This document shows, one piece after another, positions 55,110 to 64,000 of a DNA stretch of 64,000 nucleotides. Origin of the DNA: Tistrella mobilis KA081020-065 (GTDB taxonomy: Bacteria; Pseudomonadota; Alphaproteobacteria; Tistrellales; Tistrellaceae); the NCBI RefSeq assembly GCF_000264455.2, contig NC_017956.1:62001-126000 (forward strand), written 5' to 3'. Position 1 is the first letter of the stretch. Every line of letters begins with the position of its first letter. A program made the position numbers and the translations under genes. The notes beneath the pieces are model-generated. The model saw nothing but the letters and a program-made list of their open reading frames with translations. It made no database searches and was not told the origin of the DNA.

Positions 55110-57139
55110 CACGCCGCTTCGCGGCTGAGCCCGTCGACCAGGTCGACGATGTCGGCCATGATCTGGGTGATTTCGAAGTCCTTGGGCGTGTAGACCCGGG
55201 CGACGCCGGCCGCCTTCAGCTTGCGGGCGTCCTCGTCGGGGATGATGCCGCCCACGATCACCGGCACGTCGGTGAGCCCGGCTTCGGCCATGCGGCGCAT
55301 GACATCGGCGACCAGTTCGTTGTGGCTGCCCGACAGGATCGACAGGCCCACGACATGAACGCTCTCTTCGAGGGCGGCATTGACGATCTGGGCCGGGGTC
55401 AGGCGGATGCCCTCGTAGACCACTTCCATGCCGCAGTCGCGGGCCTTCAGGGCGATCTGCTCGGCGCCGTTGGAATGGCCGTCGAGGCCGGGCTTGCCGA
55501 CCAGGAATTTCAGCCGGCGGCCCAGGCGGTCCGACAGGCTGTCCACCTTGGCGCGCACCGCCTCGGTCCGGTCGCGATCGCCGCGCACCTCGACCACGCT
55601 GCCGCCGACGCCGGTGGGGGCGCGGTATTCGCCGAAGATCTGACGCAGCGTCTCGGCCCATTCACCGGTCGTGACCCCGGCATGGGCACAGGCGATGGAG
55701 CTTTCCATGATGTTGCGGCCTTCCTTGGCCGCACGGGCGAGTTCGGCGAGGCTCGCCTCCACCGCCGTCGCATCACGGGCCGCCTTGTGGGCCTGGAGCT
55801 TCTCGATCTGGCGGCGTTCGACGCCGGGATCGACGGTCAGAATGGCGCCGTCCTCGCCCGAGGTCAGCGGCGAGGGCGCGGTCTCGACGAATTTGTTCAC
55901 GCCGATCACCGCCATCTCGCCTGATTCGATCGACGCCACGCGCCGGGCGTTGCTTTCGACCAGGCGCTGCTTCATGTAGCCGCTCTCGACCGCCGTCACC
56001 GCCCCGCCCATCTCTTCGATCCGGGCCAGTTCGGCGCGGGCGCCAGCCTTCAGCTCCTCGACCCTGGCCGCGACCACCGGCGAGCCGTCGAACAGATCAC
56101 CGTATTCCAGAAGGTCGGTTTCCATGGCGACGATCTGCTGCAGGCGCAGCGACCACTGCTGGTCCCAGGGACGCGGCAGGCCCAGAGCCTCGTTCCAGGC
56201 CGGCAGCTGCACGGCGCGGGCGCGGGCGTTCTTCGACAGCACCACCGCCAGCATTTCCAGCAGGATGCGGTAGACGTTGTTCTCGGGCTGCTGCTCGGTC
56301 AGGCCCAGCGAGTTCACCTGCACGCCGTATCGGAAGCGGCGGAACTTCTCTTCCGCAACGCCGTAACGGTCGCGGGTGATCTCGTCCCAAAGCTCGGTGA
56401 AGGCGCGCATCTTGCAAAGCTCGGTGACGAAGCGGATGCCGGCATTCACGAAGAAGCTGATCCGGCCCACCACCTGCGGCAGATCAGCCTCGGGCACCTG
56501 GCCGCCGGCACGCACCGTGTCCAGCACCGCCACCGCCGTCGCCAGCGCATAGGCCAGTTCCTGCTCGGGCGTCGCCCCTGCTTCCTGCAGATGGTAGGAG
56601 CAGACATTGGTCGGGTTCCACTTGGGCAGTTCCCGATAGGTGAAGGCGATGGTGTCGGCGATCAGGTTCAGGCTGGGCTTGGGCGGGAAGACATAGGTGC
56701 CGCGCGACAGATATTCCTTGATGATGTCGTTCTGGGTGGTGCCCTGGAGCGACGCCCGCGGCGCCCCCTGCTTCTCGGCGGTGGCGATATAGAGCGACAG
56801 CAGCCAGGCCGCGGTCGCGTTGATCGTCATCGAGGTGTTCATCCGCTCGAGCGGGATGCCGTCGAAGAGCGTCATCATGTCGCCGATATGGCAGATCGGC
56901 ACGCCCACCTTGCCCACCTCTCCCCGGGCGAGGATGTGGTCGGCGTCGTAGCCGGTCTGGGTCGGCAGGTCGAAGGCGACGGAGAGACCGGTCTGACCGC
57001 GCGACAGATTGGTGCGGTACAGCTTGTTGCTCTCCTCCGCCGAGGAATGGCCGGCATAGGTGCGCATCAGCCAGGGCGTATCGCGGCGCGGCATGGCGCC
57101 GCTTGCCGCTTCTGCGGCGGAATTCGGCTGCTTCGGCAT
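55109..57139 (-). CDS. ecm: (2R)-ethylmalonyl-CoA mutase
   Basis: This 676-aa B12-dependent mutase converts ethylmalonyl-CoA to methylsuccinyl-CoA in the ethylmalonyl-CoA pathway. The N-terminal barrel (GQTGLSVAFDLPTQTGYDADH, NTSMTINATAAW) and the C-terminal cobalamin domain (KPGLDGHSNGAEQ) with its DxHxxG base are intact. Location next to ccr and mcd supports Ecm rather than methylmalonyl-CoA mutase. The start MPKQPNSAAEAASG is at 57139. Confidence 0.93.
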   Translation of the reverse strand: MPKQPNSAAEAASGAMPRRDTPWLMRTYAGHSSAEESNKLYRTNLSRGQTGLSVAFDLPTQTGYDADHILARGEVGKVGVPICHIGDMMTLFDGIPLERMNTSMTINATAAWLLSLYIATAEKQGAPRASLQGTTQNDIIKEYLSRGTYVFPPKPSLNLIADTIAFTYRELPKWNPTNVCSYHLQEAGATPEQELAYALATAVAVLDTVRAGGQVPEADLPQVVGRISFFVNAGIRFVTELCKMRAFTELWDEITRDRYGVAEEKFRRFRYGVQVNSLGLTEQQPENNVYRILLEMLAVVLSKNARARAVQLPAWNEALGLPRPWDQQWSLRLQQIVAMETDLLEYGDLFDGSPVVAARVEELKAGARAELARIEEMGGAVTAVESGYMKQRLVESNARRVASIESGEMAVIGVNKFVETAPSPLTSGEDGAILTVDPGVERRQIEKLQAHKAARDATAVEASLAELARAAKEGRNIMESSIACAHAGVTTGEWAETLRQIFGEYRAPTGVGGSVVEVRGDRDRTEAVRAKVDSLSDRLGRRLKFLVGKPGLDGHSNGAEQIALKARDCGMEVVYEGIRLTPAQIVNAALEESVHVVGLSILSGSHNELVADVMRRMAEAGLTDVPVIVGGIIPDEDARKLKAAGVARVYTPKDFEITQIMADIVDLVDGLSREAA

Positions 57140-57560
57140 CTTTTCGTCCTGTCGTGGCGGGGTTCTGTGTCGAATCTTACCCTGAGGGCGCCCCATTGGA
57201 AATAAGGCCCTATTTTGCGCCGCAAAAAAGGGCTTGAAAATCCCTTATATCCGGAAAATCATGAACGGCAACCGGAAAGCTCCGGTCGCGATCGCGTCGC
57301 AGCATGCGACCGTACCGCGATTGATCTTCCGGGGTTCTGGTCCCGTCGTCCCTTTGCGGACGGGACCGCCGGACCATCCGAACGATACCACCAAGAACGA
57401 ATGACAAGAACCAACGCGCGAACAATACGCGCGGTTCCACGACAGTACGCCGGCCCCGGACATCGGGGCGCTGCCAGGAGGCCGCAGGATTGCGTGGTGC
57501 CCCGACCCCACCTGCGGACGCTTAAGGTCGAGAGAAGTAGAACGAGGGCACGGTCTTCCC
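57140..57560. promoter_or_regulatory. Divergent ecm/ccr control region with a 25-bp dyad
   Basis: An inverted repeat at 57208-57232 (arms CCCTATTTTGC and GCAAAAAAGGG with one mismatch, centre GCC) lies about 70 bases before the ecm start. The core TTTGC-N3-GCAAA resembles sites I associate with ScfR/PccR-type short-chain-acyl-CoA regulators, which is inference from memory. The rest of the region, up to 57560, holds only antisense frames without support. Confidence 0.5.
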
Positions 57561-58847
57561 ATGAACACTGACACCACCGCCGCCGAGACGACCCGCACCC
57601 AGCCGGTCAAGTCGCTCTACGAGGTCGGCGAGATTCCGCCGCTGGGCCATGTTCCGGATCAGATGTACGCCTGGTGCATCCGCCGGGAGCGTCACGGCAA
57701 CCCCGACACCGCCATGCAGGTCGAGGTCGTCGAAACCCCCAAGGATCTGGCGCCGGACGAAGTGCTGGTCATGGTGATGGCCGCCGGCGTCAACTATAAC
57801 GGCGTCTGGGCCTCGCTCGGCCGTCCGATCTCGCCGTTCGACGGCCATGGCGCGCCGTATCACATCGCCGGCTCCGATGCCTCGGGCATCGTCTGGGCCA
57901 TCGGCTCCAAGGTGAAGCGCTTCAAGGTGGGCGACGAGGTCGTCGTCCACTGTAACCAGGACGATGGTGACGACGAGGAGTGCAATGGCGGCGACCCGAT
58001 GTTCTCGCCGTCGCAGCGCATCTGGGGCTACGAGACCCCGGACGGCTCGTTCGCCCAGTTCTGCCGCGTGCAGTCGCGCCAGCTGATGCCGCGCCCGCGC
58101 CATCTGACCTGGGAAGAGAGCGGCTGCTACATGCTGACGCTCGCCACGGCCTACCGCATGCTGTTCGGCCATCGCCCGCACATCCTGCGCCCGGGTGACA
58201 ATATCCTTGTCTGGGGCGCTGCCGGCGGCCTGGGCTCGATGGCGTTGCAGCTGATCGCCACGGCCGGCGCCAACGGCATCGCGGTCATCTCGGAAGACAA
58301 CAAGCGCGACTTCGTGCTCAGCCTGGGCGCCAAGGCGGCGATCAATCGCAAGAATTTCGACTGCTGGGGCCGTCTGCCCGAAGTCGATGACGTCCAGGGC
58401 TACAACGACTACATCCGCCGCGTCCGCGCCTTCGGCAAGGCGATCTGGGACGTGACCGGCAAGGGCAATGACGTCGACTTCGTGTTCGAGCACCCGGGTG
58501 AGCAGACCTTCCCGGTCTCGACCTATGTGGTCAAACGCGGCGGCATGGTCGTGTTCTGCGCCGGCACCACCGGCTACAACCTGACCATGGATGCCCGCTT
58601 CGTGTGGATGCGCCAGAAGCGCATCCAGGGCAGCCATTTCGCCAATCTGAAGCAGGCAGCCCAGGCCAATCGTCTGGTGATCGAGCGCCGCATCGATCCC
58701 TGCATGTCGGAAGTCTTCTCGTGGGACGACATCCCCGAGGCGCATATGAAGATGCTCCGCAACCAGCATAAGCCCGGCAACATGGCCGTGCTGGTCCAGG
58801 CGCCGCGCCCGGGCCTGCGGACGATCGAGGACGCCATCGACGGCTGA
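57561..58847 (+). CDS. ccr: Crotonyl-CoA carboxylase/reductase
   Basis: This 428-aa medium-chain dehydrogenase reductively carboxylates crotonyl-CoA to ethylmalonyl-CoA with NADPH, the key step of the ethylmalonyl-CoA pathway. It has the N-terminal PKSLYEVGEIPPLGHVP-like start, VMAAGVNYNGVWA, the Rossmann motif WGAAGGLGSMALQL and the ending SEVFSWDDIPEAHMKM, all typical for Ccr. Confidence 0.97.
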   Translation: MNTDTTAAETTRTQPVKSLYEVGEIPPLGHVPDQMYAWCIRRERHGNPDTAMQVEVVETPKDLAPDEVLVMVMAAGVNYNGVWASLGRPISPFDGHGAPYHIAGSDASGIVWAIGSKVKRFKVGDEVVVHCNQDDGDDEECNGGDPMFSPSQRIWGYETPDGSFAQFCRVQSRQLMPRPRHLTWEESGCYMLTLATAYRMLFGHRPHILRPGDNILVWGAAGGLGSMALQLIATAGANGIAVISEDNKRDFVLSLGAKAAINRKNFDCWGRLPEVDDVQGYNDYIRRVRAFGKAIWDVTGKGNDVDFVFEHPGEQTFPVSTYVVKRGGMVVFCAGTTGYNLTMDARFVWMRQKRIQGSHFANLKQAAQANRLVIERRIDPCMSEVFSWDDIPEAHMKMLRNQHKPGNMAVLVQAPRPGLRTIEDAIDG

Positions 58848-58866
58848 CAGACCTGACGCGGTGAGC

Positions 58867-58896
58867 GACCGGGCGGCGGTGCCGCCTCGCCCGGTC
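58867..58896 (+). terminator. Hairpin after ccr
   Basis: A 9-bp stem (58867-58875 with 58888-58896, GACCGGGCG and complement) with a GC-rich inner loop lies 20 bases past the ccr stop, without a T run. The 250-base gap 58848-59097 before mcd holds nothing else I can name. Confidence 0.5.
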
Positions 58897-59097
58897 CCGG
58901 CGCTGCCTGCCCCGATCCGGCCTCGTCAGGGGAGCGGATCGGGCGGGCGGCGCCGCACCGTCGTCTGGATGCCGCATCGGATCAGCCGGGGCGGCGCTGG
59001 ACGCCGGCCGCCTCAGGGCCATATCCGCTCCGGTATCCCGCCGTTTCCGACCTCCGCAGTGTTCGACACGTCTTCCGACCAGAGGACCATTTCTCCC

Positions 59098-60777
59098 ATG
59101 TCCGCTTCCACCGCGACCCTTTCGCCCGTGACCGACGCCCCCGTCCTGATCGACGATCTGCTCGACCGGGCCGAACGTGCCCTTGCCGCCGTCGAGGCCT
59201 ATGCCGACGCCGTCCAGACCGCCGTGGGCGGGATGGTGCGCCGTGACGGCAAGGTCGATGCCGCCGTGCTCGATGCCAGCCAGCATGCCGCCCACGGTCT
59301 TGCCTGGACGGCGACCTATGTCGAAGCCCTGCGCCAGATGCTGGGCTGGGCACGCCGGCTGGAGGCCGAAGGACGGCTGGGGGAAATCGAGGGGCTGATG
59401 CTGCAGACCGCCTTCGGCGAGTATGTGGCGCAGCTGCAGGGTGGCCTGCCCATGTCGCAGGGCGAGATCGTCCGTCCTGCCGATTTCGGCCTGATCGACG
59501 AGGCGGCGGCACTGTCCCAGGGCGATGCGGGGCTGTTCCTGCGTGCGGGCAACACCGCTGTGGTGCGCGCCCGGCTGGCGGCGCTGATCGCCGAGGGTAA
59601 TTTCGGCGAGCTGGGGCTCGAGGACGAGACCCTGCTGATGATCCGCGACCAGTTCCGCCGCTTCGTAGAGGAAAAGGTCGTCCCCTTCGCCCATGACTGG
59701 CACAAGGCCGACGAGCTGATCCCGATCGAGGTCGTTAACCAGATGGCGGAGCTGGGCGTCTTCGGCCTGACCGTGCCCGAGGAATTCGGCGGGCTCGGCC
59801 TCTCCAAGGTCGCGATGTGCCTGGTTACCGAAGAGCTGTCGCGCGGCTATATCGGCGTCGGCTCGCTGGGAACCCGGTCCGAGATCGCGGCCGAGCTGAT
59901 CCGGCTGGGCGGTACGGAAGATCAGAAGCAGAGCTGGCTGCCGCGCCTTGCCTCGGGCGAGATCCTGCCGACCGCGGTCTTCACCGAGCCAGGCACCGGG
60001 TCCGACCTCGGCGGCCTCAAGACCCGCGCGACGCGCGATGGCGACGTCTATCGGGTGACCGGCAACAAGACCTGGATCACCCATGCCGCCCGCGCCGATC
60101 TGATGACCCTGCTGGTGCGCACCGATCCGGCGACGAAGAACTATTCCGGCCTGTCGATGTTCCTGGCCGAGAAGCCCCGCGGCACCGATGCCGATCCCTT
60201 CCCGGCCGAGGGCATGAGCGGCGGCGAAATCCGCGTGCTCGGCTATCGCGGCATGAAGGAATACGAGATCGGCTTCGACGATTTCACCGTGCCCGCCGAC
60301 AATCTGCTGGGCCGGACCGAGGGTCAGGGCTTCAAGCAGCTGATGGCGACCTTCGAAAGCGCCCGGATCCAGACGGCGGCCCGCGCGGTCGGCGTTGCGC
60401 AGTCGGCGCTGGAAATGGGGCTGCGCTACGCCCATGAGCGCGTGCAGTTCAACAAGCCGATCTACGCCTTCCCGCGGGTCTTCGACAAGCTGGTCTGGGC
60501 GGCAGTCGAGATCATGATCGCTCGCCAGCTGACCTATTTCTCGGCGCGCGAGAAGGACAGCGACCGGCGCTGCGATCTCGAGGCCGGCATGGCCAAGCTG
60601 CTGGCGGCCCGCGTCGCCTGGGCCACGGCCGACAATGCCGTCCAGGTTCATGGCGGCAACGGCTATGCTGAGGAATATCCGATCAGCCGCGTGCTCTGTG
60701 ATGCGCGCATCCTCAACGTCTTCGAGGGTGCGGCCGAGATCCAGGCGCAGGTCATCGCCCGCCGCCTGCTGGGCTGA
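59098..60777 (+). CDS. mcd: (2S)-methylsuccinyl-CoA dehydrogenase
   Basis: This 559-aa FAD enzyme is an acyl-CoA dehydrogenase with an extra roughly 160-residue N-terminal domain, the build of Mcd in the ethylmalonyl-CoA pathway. The dehydrogenase part shows VFTEPGTGSDLGGLKTRA, GNKTWITHAARAD and the final VHGGNGYAEEYPISRVLCDARI. It oxidises methylsuccinyl-CoA to mesaconyl-CoA and passes electrons to the Etf encoded at 62.0-63.7 kb. Start MSASTATLSPV at 59098. Confidence 0.9.
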   Translation: MSASTATLSPVTDAPVLIDDLLDRAERALAAVEAYADAVQTAVGGMVRRDGKVDAAVLDASQHAAHGLAWTATYVEALRQMLGWARRLEAEGRLGEIEGLMLQTAFGEYVAQLQGGLPMSQGEIVRPADFGLIDEAAALSQGDAGLFLRAGNTAVVRARLAALIAEGNFGELGLEDETLLMIRDQFRRFVEEKVVPFAHDWHKADELIPIEVVNQMAELGVFGLTVPEEFGGLGLSKVAMCLVTEELSRGYIGVGSLGTRSEIAAELIRLGGTEDQKQSWLPRLASGEILPTAVFTEPGTGSDLGGLKTRATRDGDVYRVTGNKTWITHAARADLMTLLVRTDPATKNYSGLSMFLAEKPRGTDADPFPAEGMSGGEIRVLGYRGMKEYEIGFDDFTVPADNLLGRTEGQGFKQLMATFESARIQTAARAVGVAQSALEMGLRYAHERVQFNKPIYAFPRVFDKLVWAAVEIMIARQLTYFSAREKDSDRRCDLEAGMAKLLAARVAWATADNAVQVHGGNGYAEEYPISRVLCDARILNVFEGAAEIQAQVIARRLLG

Positions 60778-60786
60778 GGGTGACGG

Positions 60787-60812
60787 GGCCGGCTTCCGCA
60801 GGGAAGCCGGCC
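60787..60812 (+). terminator. Intrinsic-type hairpin after mcd
   Basis: An 11-bp stem (60787-60797 with 60802-60812, GGCCGGCTTCC and complement) with a 4-base loop lies 10 bases after the mcd stop. Only a short T pair follows. Confidence 0.65.
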
Positions 60813-60886
60813 TTCGCGCGAAAATCTCCCCCGCCGGGACCGGTTGACCCTGTCAGACCGGGCCCGGCGGGGCCATATTGCGGGCC

Positions 60887-61093
60887 ATGGATACGATGTC
60901 AGGCGTGATGCCGGTTCTGATTGTGGTTGCGATGGTCGCCACGGCCGGTGTTCTCCTGGTGGGCGTGATGTCGATGCTCGTCGGCGGACGCTTCAACCAG
61001 AAATACTCGAACAAGCTGATGCAGTGGCGGGTGCTGCTGCAGGCGCTGGCGATCCTGCTCGTTCTGCTGTTCCTGGCGATGACGGGCGGCTGA
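60887..61093 (+). CDS. HIG1-domain twin transmembrane protein
   Basis: This 68-aa protein has two membrane segments (VLIVVAMVATAGVLLVGVM and VLLQALAILLVLLFL) around RFNQKYSNKLMQWRV, the HIG1 family core. Bacterial members are thought to assist respiratory complexes. It precedes the cobalamin adenosyltransferase gene. Confidence 0.85.
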   Translation: MDTMSGVMPVLIVVAMVATAGVLLVGVMSMLVGGRFNQKYSNKLMQWRVLLQALAILLVLLFLAMTGG

Positions 61094-61187
61094 GCCCGCC
61101 GGTCGTGGCCCCCGCTGGCCGTGGCCCCCGCCGGCCGTGGCCATCGCCCCCTGGCTATCTTGCTTTCACCCACCGACGGAGCCCCCG

Positions 61188-61763
61188 ATGGTCCAGCTCA
61201 CCCGCATCTACACCCGCGGCGGCGATCGCGGCGAAACCTCGCTCGGCGATGGCAGCCGCCGGCCGAAGGACGACCTCCGGGTCGCCTCTTACGGCACGGT
61301 CGACGAGGCGAACGGCGTGATCGGGCTGGTGCGGCTGCATCTGGAGACCGAGAGCGAGGAAGACCGCATGCTCGCCCGGATCCAGAACGATCTGTTTGAT
61401 CTGGGGGCGGACCTTGCCTGCCCCGCCGGCGACGATCCCGCGCGGGAGGCCAGGGCGCTGCGCATTCTGCCGGCCCAGGTCGACCGCCTGGAAACCGAGA
61501 TCGATGCAATGAATGCCGGGCTTCAGCCGCTCAAATCCTTCATCCTGCCCGGAGGCACCCCGGCTGCGGCCCATCTGCATCTGGCGCGAACGGTCGTCCG
61601 TCGTGCAGAGCGCGAACTGGTCGAGCTGATGCGGCTGGAGCCGGTGAACGAGGCGGCGCTCCGCTACCTCAACCGTCTGTCCGATCATTTGTTCGTCCTG
61701 GCGCGCCATCTGAACGACAAGGGCGCGCGCGACGTCCTCTGGGTGCCGGGCGCCAACCGCTGA
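61188..61763 (+). CDS. PduO-type ATP:cob(I)alamin adenosyltransferase
   Basis: This 191-aa enzyme makes adenosylcobalamin. The ATP-binding N-terminal TRIYTRGGDRGETSLGDGSR, the conserved VDEANGVIGLVR, and the C-terminal RTVVRRAERELVEL with YLNRLSDHLFVLAR motifs are intact. The cofactor is required by Ecm, encoded 4 kb upstream, so its place in this cluster makes metabolic sense. Confidence 0.95.
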   Translation: MVQLTRIYTRGGDRGETSLGDGSRRPKDDLRVASYGTVDEANGVIGLVRLHLETESEEDRMLARIQNDLFDLGADLACPAGDDPAREARALRILPAQVDRLETEIDAMNAGLQPLKSFILPGGTPAAAHLHLARTVVRRAERELVELMRLEPVNEAALRYLNRLSDHLFVLARHLNDKGARDVLWVPGANR

Positions 61764-61813
61764 CGCGGCGTTAAGCCGCGGCGTTCCTTGAATTTTCGAG
61801 AGGTGCCCCGAAA

Positions 61814-61842
61814 TTGACACCGCACGTCGCAGCGCCTAATGT
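61814..61842 (+). promoter_or_regulatory. Promoter of etfBA
   Basis: TTGACA (61814-61819), a 17-bp spacer and TAATGT (61837-61842) form a near-consensus sigma-70-type promoter, about 210 bases before the etfB start. The leader between them (61843-62052) shows no obvious riboswitch. Confidence 0.65.
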
Positions 61843-62052
61843 GCGGTGGACTCAATCGGGGAACCGGCAGCCGGGGCCATGTGACGCAGGCCGTCGCGGT
61901 CAGCCGGTCGCCTGTCGCCTGTCGTCCGACGGAGAGCCGGCGCCCTGCCGTTCGCTGCCGGGCGTCCTGGTCCGGATCCGCACCCGCTGAGGGGTCGGGG
62001 GATGCGACCGGACGACGTAGAGCCAAGAAACCCAACTGGAGTCGGGAGATCT

Positions 62053-62802
62053 ATGAAGGTACTCGTCCCCGTCAAGCGCGTGGTCGACTATAACGTCAAG
62101 GTCCGCGTCAAGGCTGACCAGACCGGCGTCGACCTCGCCAATGTCAAGATGTCGATGAACCCCTTCGACGAGATCGCGGTCGAGGAAGCCGTGCGGCTGA
62201 AGGAAGCCGGCAAGGCCACCGAGATCGTGGTCGTGTCCATCGGCCCCAAGGGTGCACAGGAACAGATCCGCACGGCGCTGGCCATGGGCGCGGATCGCGG
62301 CCTGCTGATCGAGACCGATGAAGAGGTCCAGCCGCTCGCCGTCGCCAAGCTGCTGAAGGCGGTGGCCGAGGCCGAGCAGCCGCAGCTGGTGGTGCTGGGC
62401 AAGCAGGCGATCGACGACGACTCCAACCAGACCGGCCAGATGCTGGCGGCGCTGCTGGGCTGGGCCCAGGGCACCTTCGCATCGAAAGTCACCGTCGGTG
62501 ACGGCGAGGTCGAGGTGATCCGCGAGATCGACGGTGGTCTCGAGACCGTCTCGCTCAAGCTGCCCGCGATCGTGACCACCGATCTGCGTCTCAACGAGCC
62601 CCGCTACGCTTCGCTGCCGAACATCATGAAGGCGAAGAAGAAGCCGCTCGACACCAAGACCCCCGGTGATTTCGGCGTGGACGTGGCGCCGCGTCTGAAG
62701 ACGCTGAAGGTCACCGAGCCGCCGAAGCGCAAGGGCGGCATCAAGGTGCCGGATATCGCGACGCTGGTGGACAAGCTGAAGAACGAGGCGGGGGTTATCT
62801 GA
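62053..62802 (+). CDS. etfB: Electron transfer flavoprotein beta subunit
   Basis: This 249-aa protein starts [18 protein letters not shown] and contains the EtfB motifs [16 protein letters not shown] and [15 protein letters not shown], ending with the [10 protein letters not shown] helix. With EtfA it moves electrons from acyl-CoA dehydrogenases such as Mcd to ETF-ubiquinone oxidoreductase. etfA starts two bases after its stop. Confidence 0.97.
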   Translation: MKVLVPVKRVVDYNVKVRVKADQTGVDLANVKMSMNPFDEIAVEEAVRLKEAGKATEIVVVSIGPKGAQEQIRTALAMGADRGLLIETDEEVQPLAVAKLLKAVAEAEQPQLVVLGKQAIDDDSNQTGQMLAALLGWAQGTFASKVTVGDGEVEVIREIDGGLETVSLKLPAIVTTDLRLNEPRYASLPNIMKAKKKPLDTKTPGDFGVDVAPRLKTLKVTEPPKRKGGIKVPDIATLVDKLKNEAGVI

Positions 62803-62804
62803 CC

Positions 62805-63737
62805 ATGACGGTTCTCGTCATTGCCGATCACAACAACGCGTCGCTCGGCGCCGCGACCCTGAACGCCGTCACCGCCGGTGCGAAGCTGGGCGATGTGCAT
62901 GTGCTGGTTGCCGGCAAGGATGCCGGTGCGGCCGCCGAGGCAGCCGCCAAGGTGCAGGGCGTCGCCAAGGTACTCCATGCCGAGGGCGACCAGTATCAGG
63001 GTGGCCTGCCCGAGAACCTGGCCCCGCTGATCGTGGGTCTGGCCGGCGACTACAGCCACATCGTCGCCTCGTCGAGCAGCGTTGCGAAGAACGTGCTGCC
63101 GCGCGTGGCTGCTCTGCTGGACGTCGCGCAGATTTCGGACGCCATTGAAATCGTGTCGGAAGACACCTTCGTCCGTCCGATCTATGCCGGCAATGCGCTG
63201 GCGACCGTGCAGTCCTCCGACAAGGTGAAGGTCCTCACCATCCGCGGCACCGCCTTCAAGGCGGCCGAGGCCGAGGGCGGTTCCGCCGCCGTCGAGACCA
63301 TCGCCGCCGGTGAGGATGCAGGCCTCAGCCGCTTCGTCGGCCAGAGCCTGAGCAAGTCCGAGCGTCCCGAACTCGCCAGCGCGAAGATCGTGGTGTCGGG
63401 TGGCCGCGGCGTCGGCAGCTCCGACAACTTCAAGATCATCGAAGGTCTGGCGGATGCCCTGGGCGCCGCCGTCGGCGCCAGCCGCGCGGCCGTCGATGCC
63501 GGCTATGTGCCGAACGACTACCAGGTCGGCCAGACCGGTAAGGTCGTCGCGCCGCAGCTTTATGTCGCGGTCGGCATTTCGGGTGCCATCCAGCATCTGG
63601 CCGGCATGAAGGACAGCAAGGTGATCGTGGCGATCAACAAGGACGAAGAGGCACCGATCTTCCAGGTCGCCGATTACGGCCTTGTGGGCGATCTGTTCAA
63701 GATCGTCCCCGAGCTGACCGAGACGCTGCAGAAGTGA
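62805..63737 (+). CDS. etfA: Electron transfer flavoprotein alpha subunit
   Basis: This 310-aa protein has the N-terminal [14 protein letters not shown], the FAD-binding C-terminal domain [23 protein letters not shown], and [22 protein letters not shown]. Full length and normal. A hairpin follows. Confidence 0.97.
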   Translation: MTVLVIADHNNASLGAATLNAVTAGAKLGDVHVLVAGKDAGAAAEAAAKVQGVAKVLHAEGDQYQGGLPENLAPLIVGLAGDYSHIVASSSSVAKNVLPRVAALLDVAQISDAIEIVSEDTFVRPIYAGNALATVQSSDKVKVLTIRGTAFKAAEAEGGSAAVETIAAGEDAGLSRFVGQSLSKSERPELASAKIVVSGGRGVGSSDNFKIIEGLADALGAAVGASRAAVDAGYVPNDYQVGQTGKVVAPQLYVAVGISGAIQHLAGMKDSKVIVAINKDEEAPIFQVADYGLVGDLFKIVPELTETLQK

Positions 63738-63745
63738 AGTAACAT

Positions 63746-63768
63746 ATGACCGGAACGATGCCGGTCAT
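63746..63768 (+). terminator. Hairpin after etfA
   Basis: An 8-bp stem (63746-63753 with 63761-63768, ATGACCGG and complement) lies 8 bases after the etfA stop, with an A-rich stretch after it. Moderate as a terminator. Confidence 0.5.
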
Positions 63769-63871
63769 GTGAAAGAAAACCGAGCCCGGTGCGGGGTCTG
63801 GCGTAACTTGTGTAAAGCAAGCGACGCCGAGCCCTGTCCCGGGCTATCAAGTCGAAGAAGGTGCGGTCCTC

Positions 63872-64000
63872 ATGATCAGGAAGATCGGCGTCATCGGGGC
63901 AGGCCAGATGGGCCGCGGCATCGCGCATGTCTGCGCGCTCGCCGGCTACGACGTCACGATGGTCGACATTTCCGAGGCGCAGCTCGCCAAGGCGATGGAC
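63872..64000 (+). CDS. 3-hydroxybutyryl-CoA dehydrogenase (partial, runs off right edge)
   Basis: The first 43 residues are visible: MIRKIGVIGAGQMGRGIAH and then VCALAGYDVTMVDISEAQL, the NAD-binding Rossmann start of 3-hydroxyacyl-CoA dehydrogenases of the HbdA/PaaH type. The product converts acetoacetyl-CoA to 3-hydroxybutyryl-CoA or the reverse and so ties to the crotonyl-CoA supply of Ccr. The rest is beyond the window. Confidence 0.9.
   Translation, partial: MIRKIGVIGAGQMGRGIAHVCALAGYDVTMVDISEAQLAKAMD

Noticed and set aside
57140-57560. Cobalamin riboswitch before the B12-dependent mutase
   Set aside because: No B12-box-like element was seen; only a dyad and an unremarkable GC-rich leader.
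61099-61142. Short GTGGCCCCCGC tandem repeat upstream of the adenosyltransferase gene
   Set aside because: Only two to three imperfect 16-bp copies in GC-rich DNA; no structural or functional meaning evident.

Overview
The window is high-GC DNA from an alphaproteobacterium, most likely a Rhodospirillales-type organism; a Tistrella-like genome is my guess, not proven. The reasons are the ethylmalonyl-CoA pathway genes (ccr, ecm, mcd), the hemC-hemD-mitofilin-hemY block divergent from tsaD, a sufBCDSU-T operon behind an Rrf2 regulator, and DUF1674, HIG1 and NnrU proteins.

Positions 1 to about 14,020 are an integrated phage-like element sitting at the 3' end of a tRNA-Thr(CGT) gene (14021-14095, minus strand). 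From left to right it holds a terminase-small-subunit-like gene cut by the window edge, a non-coding block with about a dozen GTTAGGT iterons (putative origin), a primase/helicase pair, a leftward train of small overlapping genes, a lambda-like switch of two divergent HTH genes, a membrane protein next to the repressor, a rightward train of small overlapping genes including a Lar-type protein, an AlpA-like HTH protein and a tyrosine integrase. Past the integrase lie a two-copy structured repeat, a third HTH gene, a type I-E-like CRISPR repeat pair with a 20-bp spacer and no cas genes, three or four small cargo genes and a strong terminator. Two operator families tie the element together: GTCATA-N5-TATGAC (four copies, at 3.9 kb and 12.7 kb) and ATACCAAWWTGGCAT (three copies, 6.7-7.6 kb). 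The left end of the element is outside the window, so a complete prophage and a phage satellite cannot be told apart.

Positions 14.1-34.0 kb are ordinary chromosome: lactate permease, a Pro/Glu-rich lipoprotein, fumC, heme genes, tsaD, a sulfotransferase overlapping the first of two tandem MpaB/DUF2236 oxygenase-like genes, a TSUP permease, an epimerase, YciI, EVE and Rieske proteins, and acetyl-CoA synthetase.

Positions 34.1-36.9 kb are a visibly AT-richer operon for a secreted GMC-type dehydrogenase (Tat small subunit, FAD large subunit, small membrane protein, lipoprotein cytochrome c). Its large-subunit gene carries a one-base frameshift in a C5 tract.

Positions 36.9-50.6 kb hold htpX, rsmB (with an in-frame 18-bp minisatellite), rpe, a heparinase II/III protein, the SUF iron-sulfur operon and nnrU. 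Positions 50.6-64 kb hold a MarR/DUF2000 pair, a BCCT transporter with a GntR regulator, and the acyl-CoA/ethylmalonyl-CoA block: ecm divergent from ccr, then mcd, a B12 adenosyltransferase that would supply Ecm, etfBA that would accept electrons from Mcd, and the start of a 3-hydroxybutyryl-CoA dehydrogenase gene.
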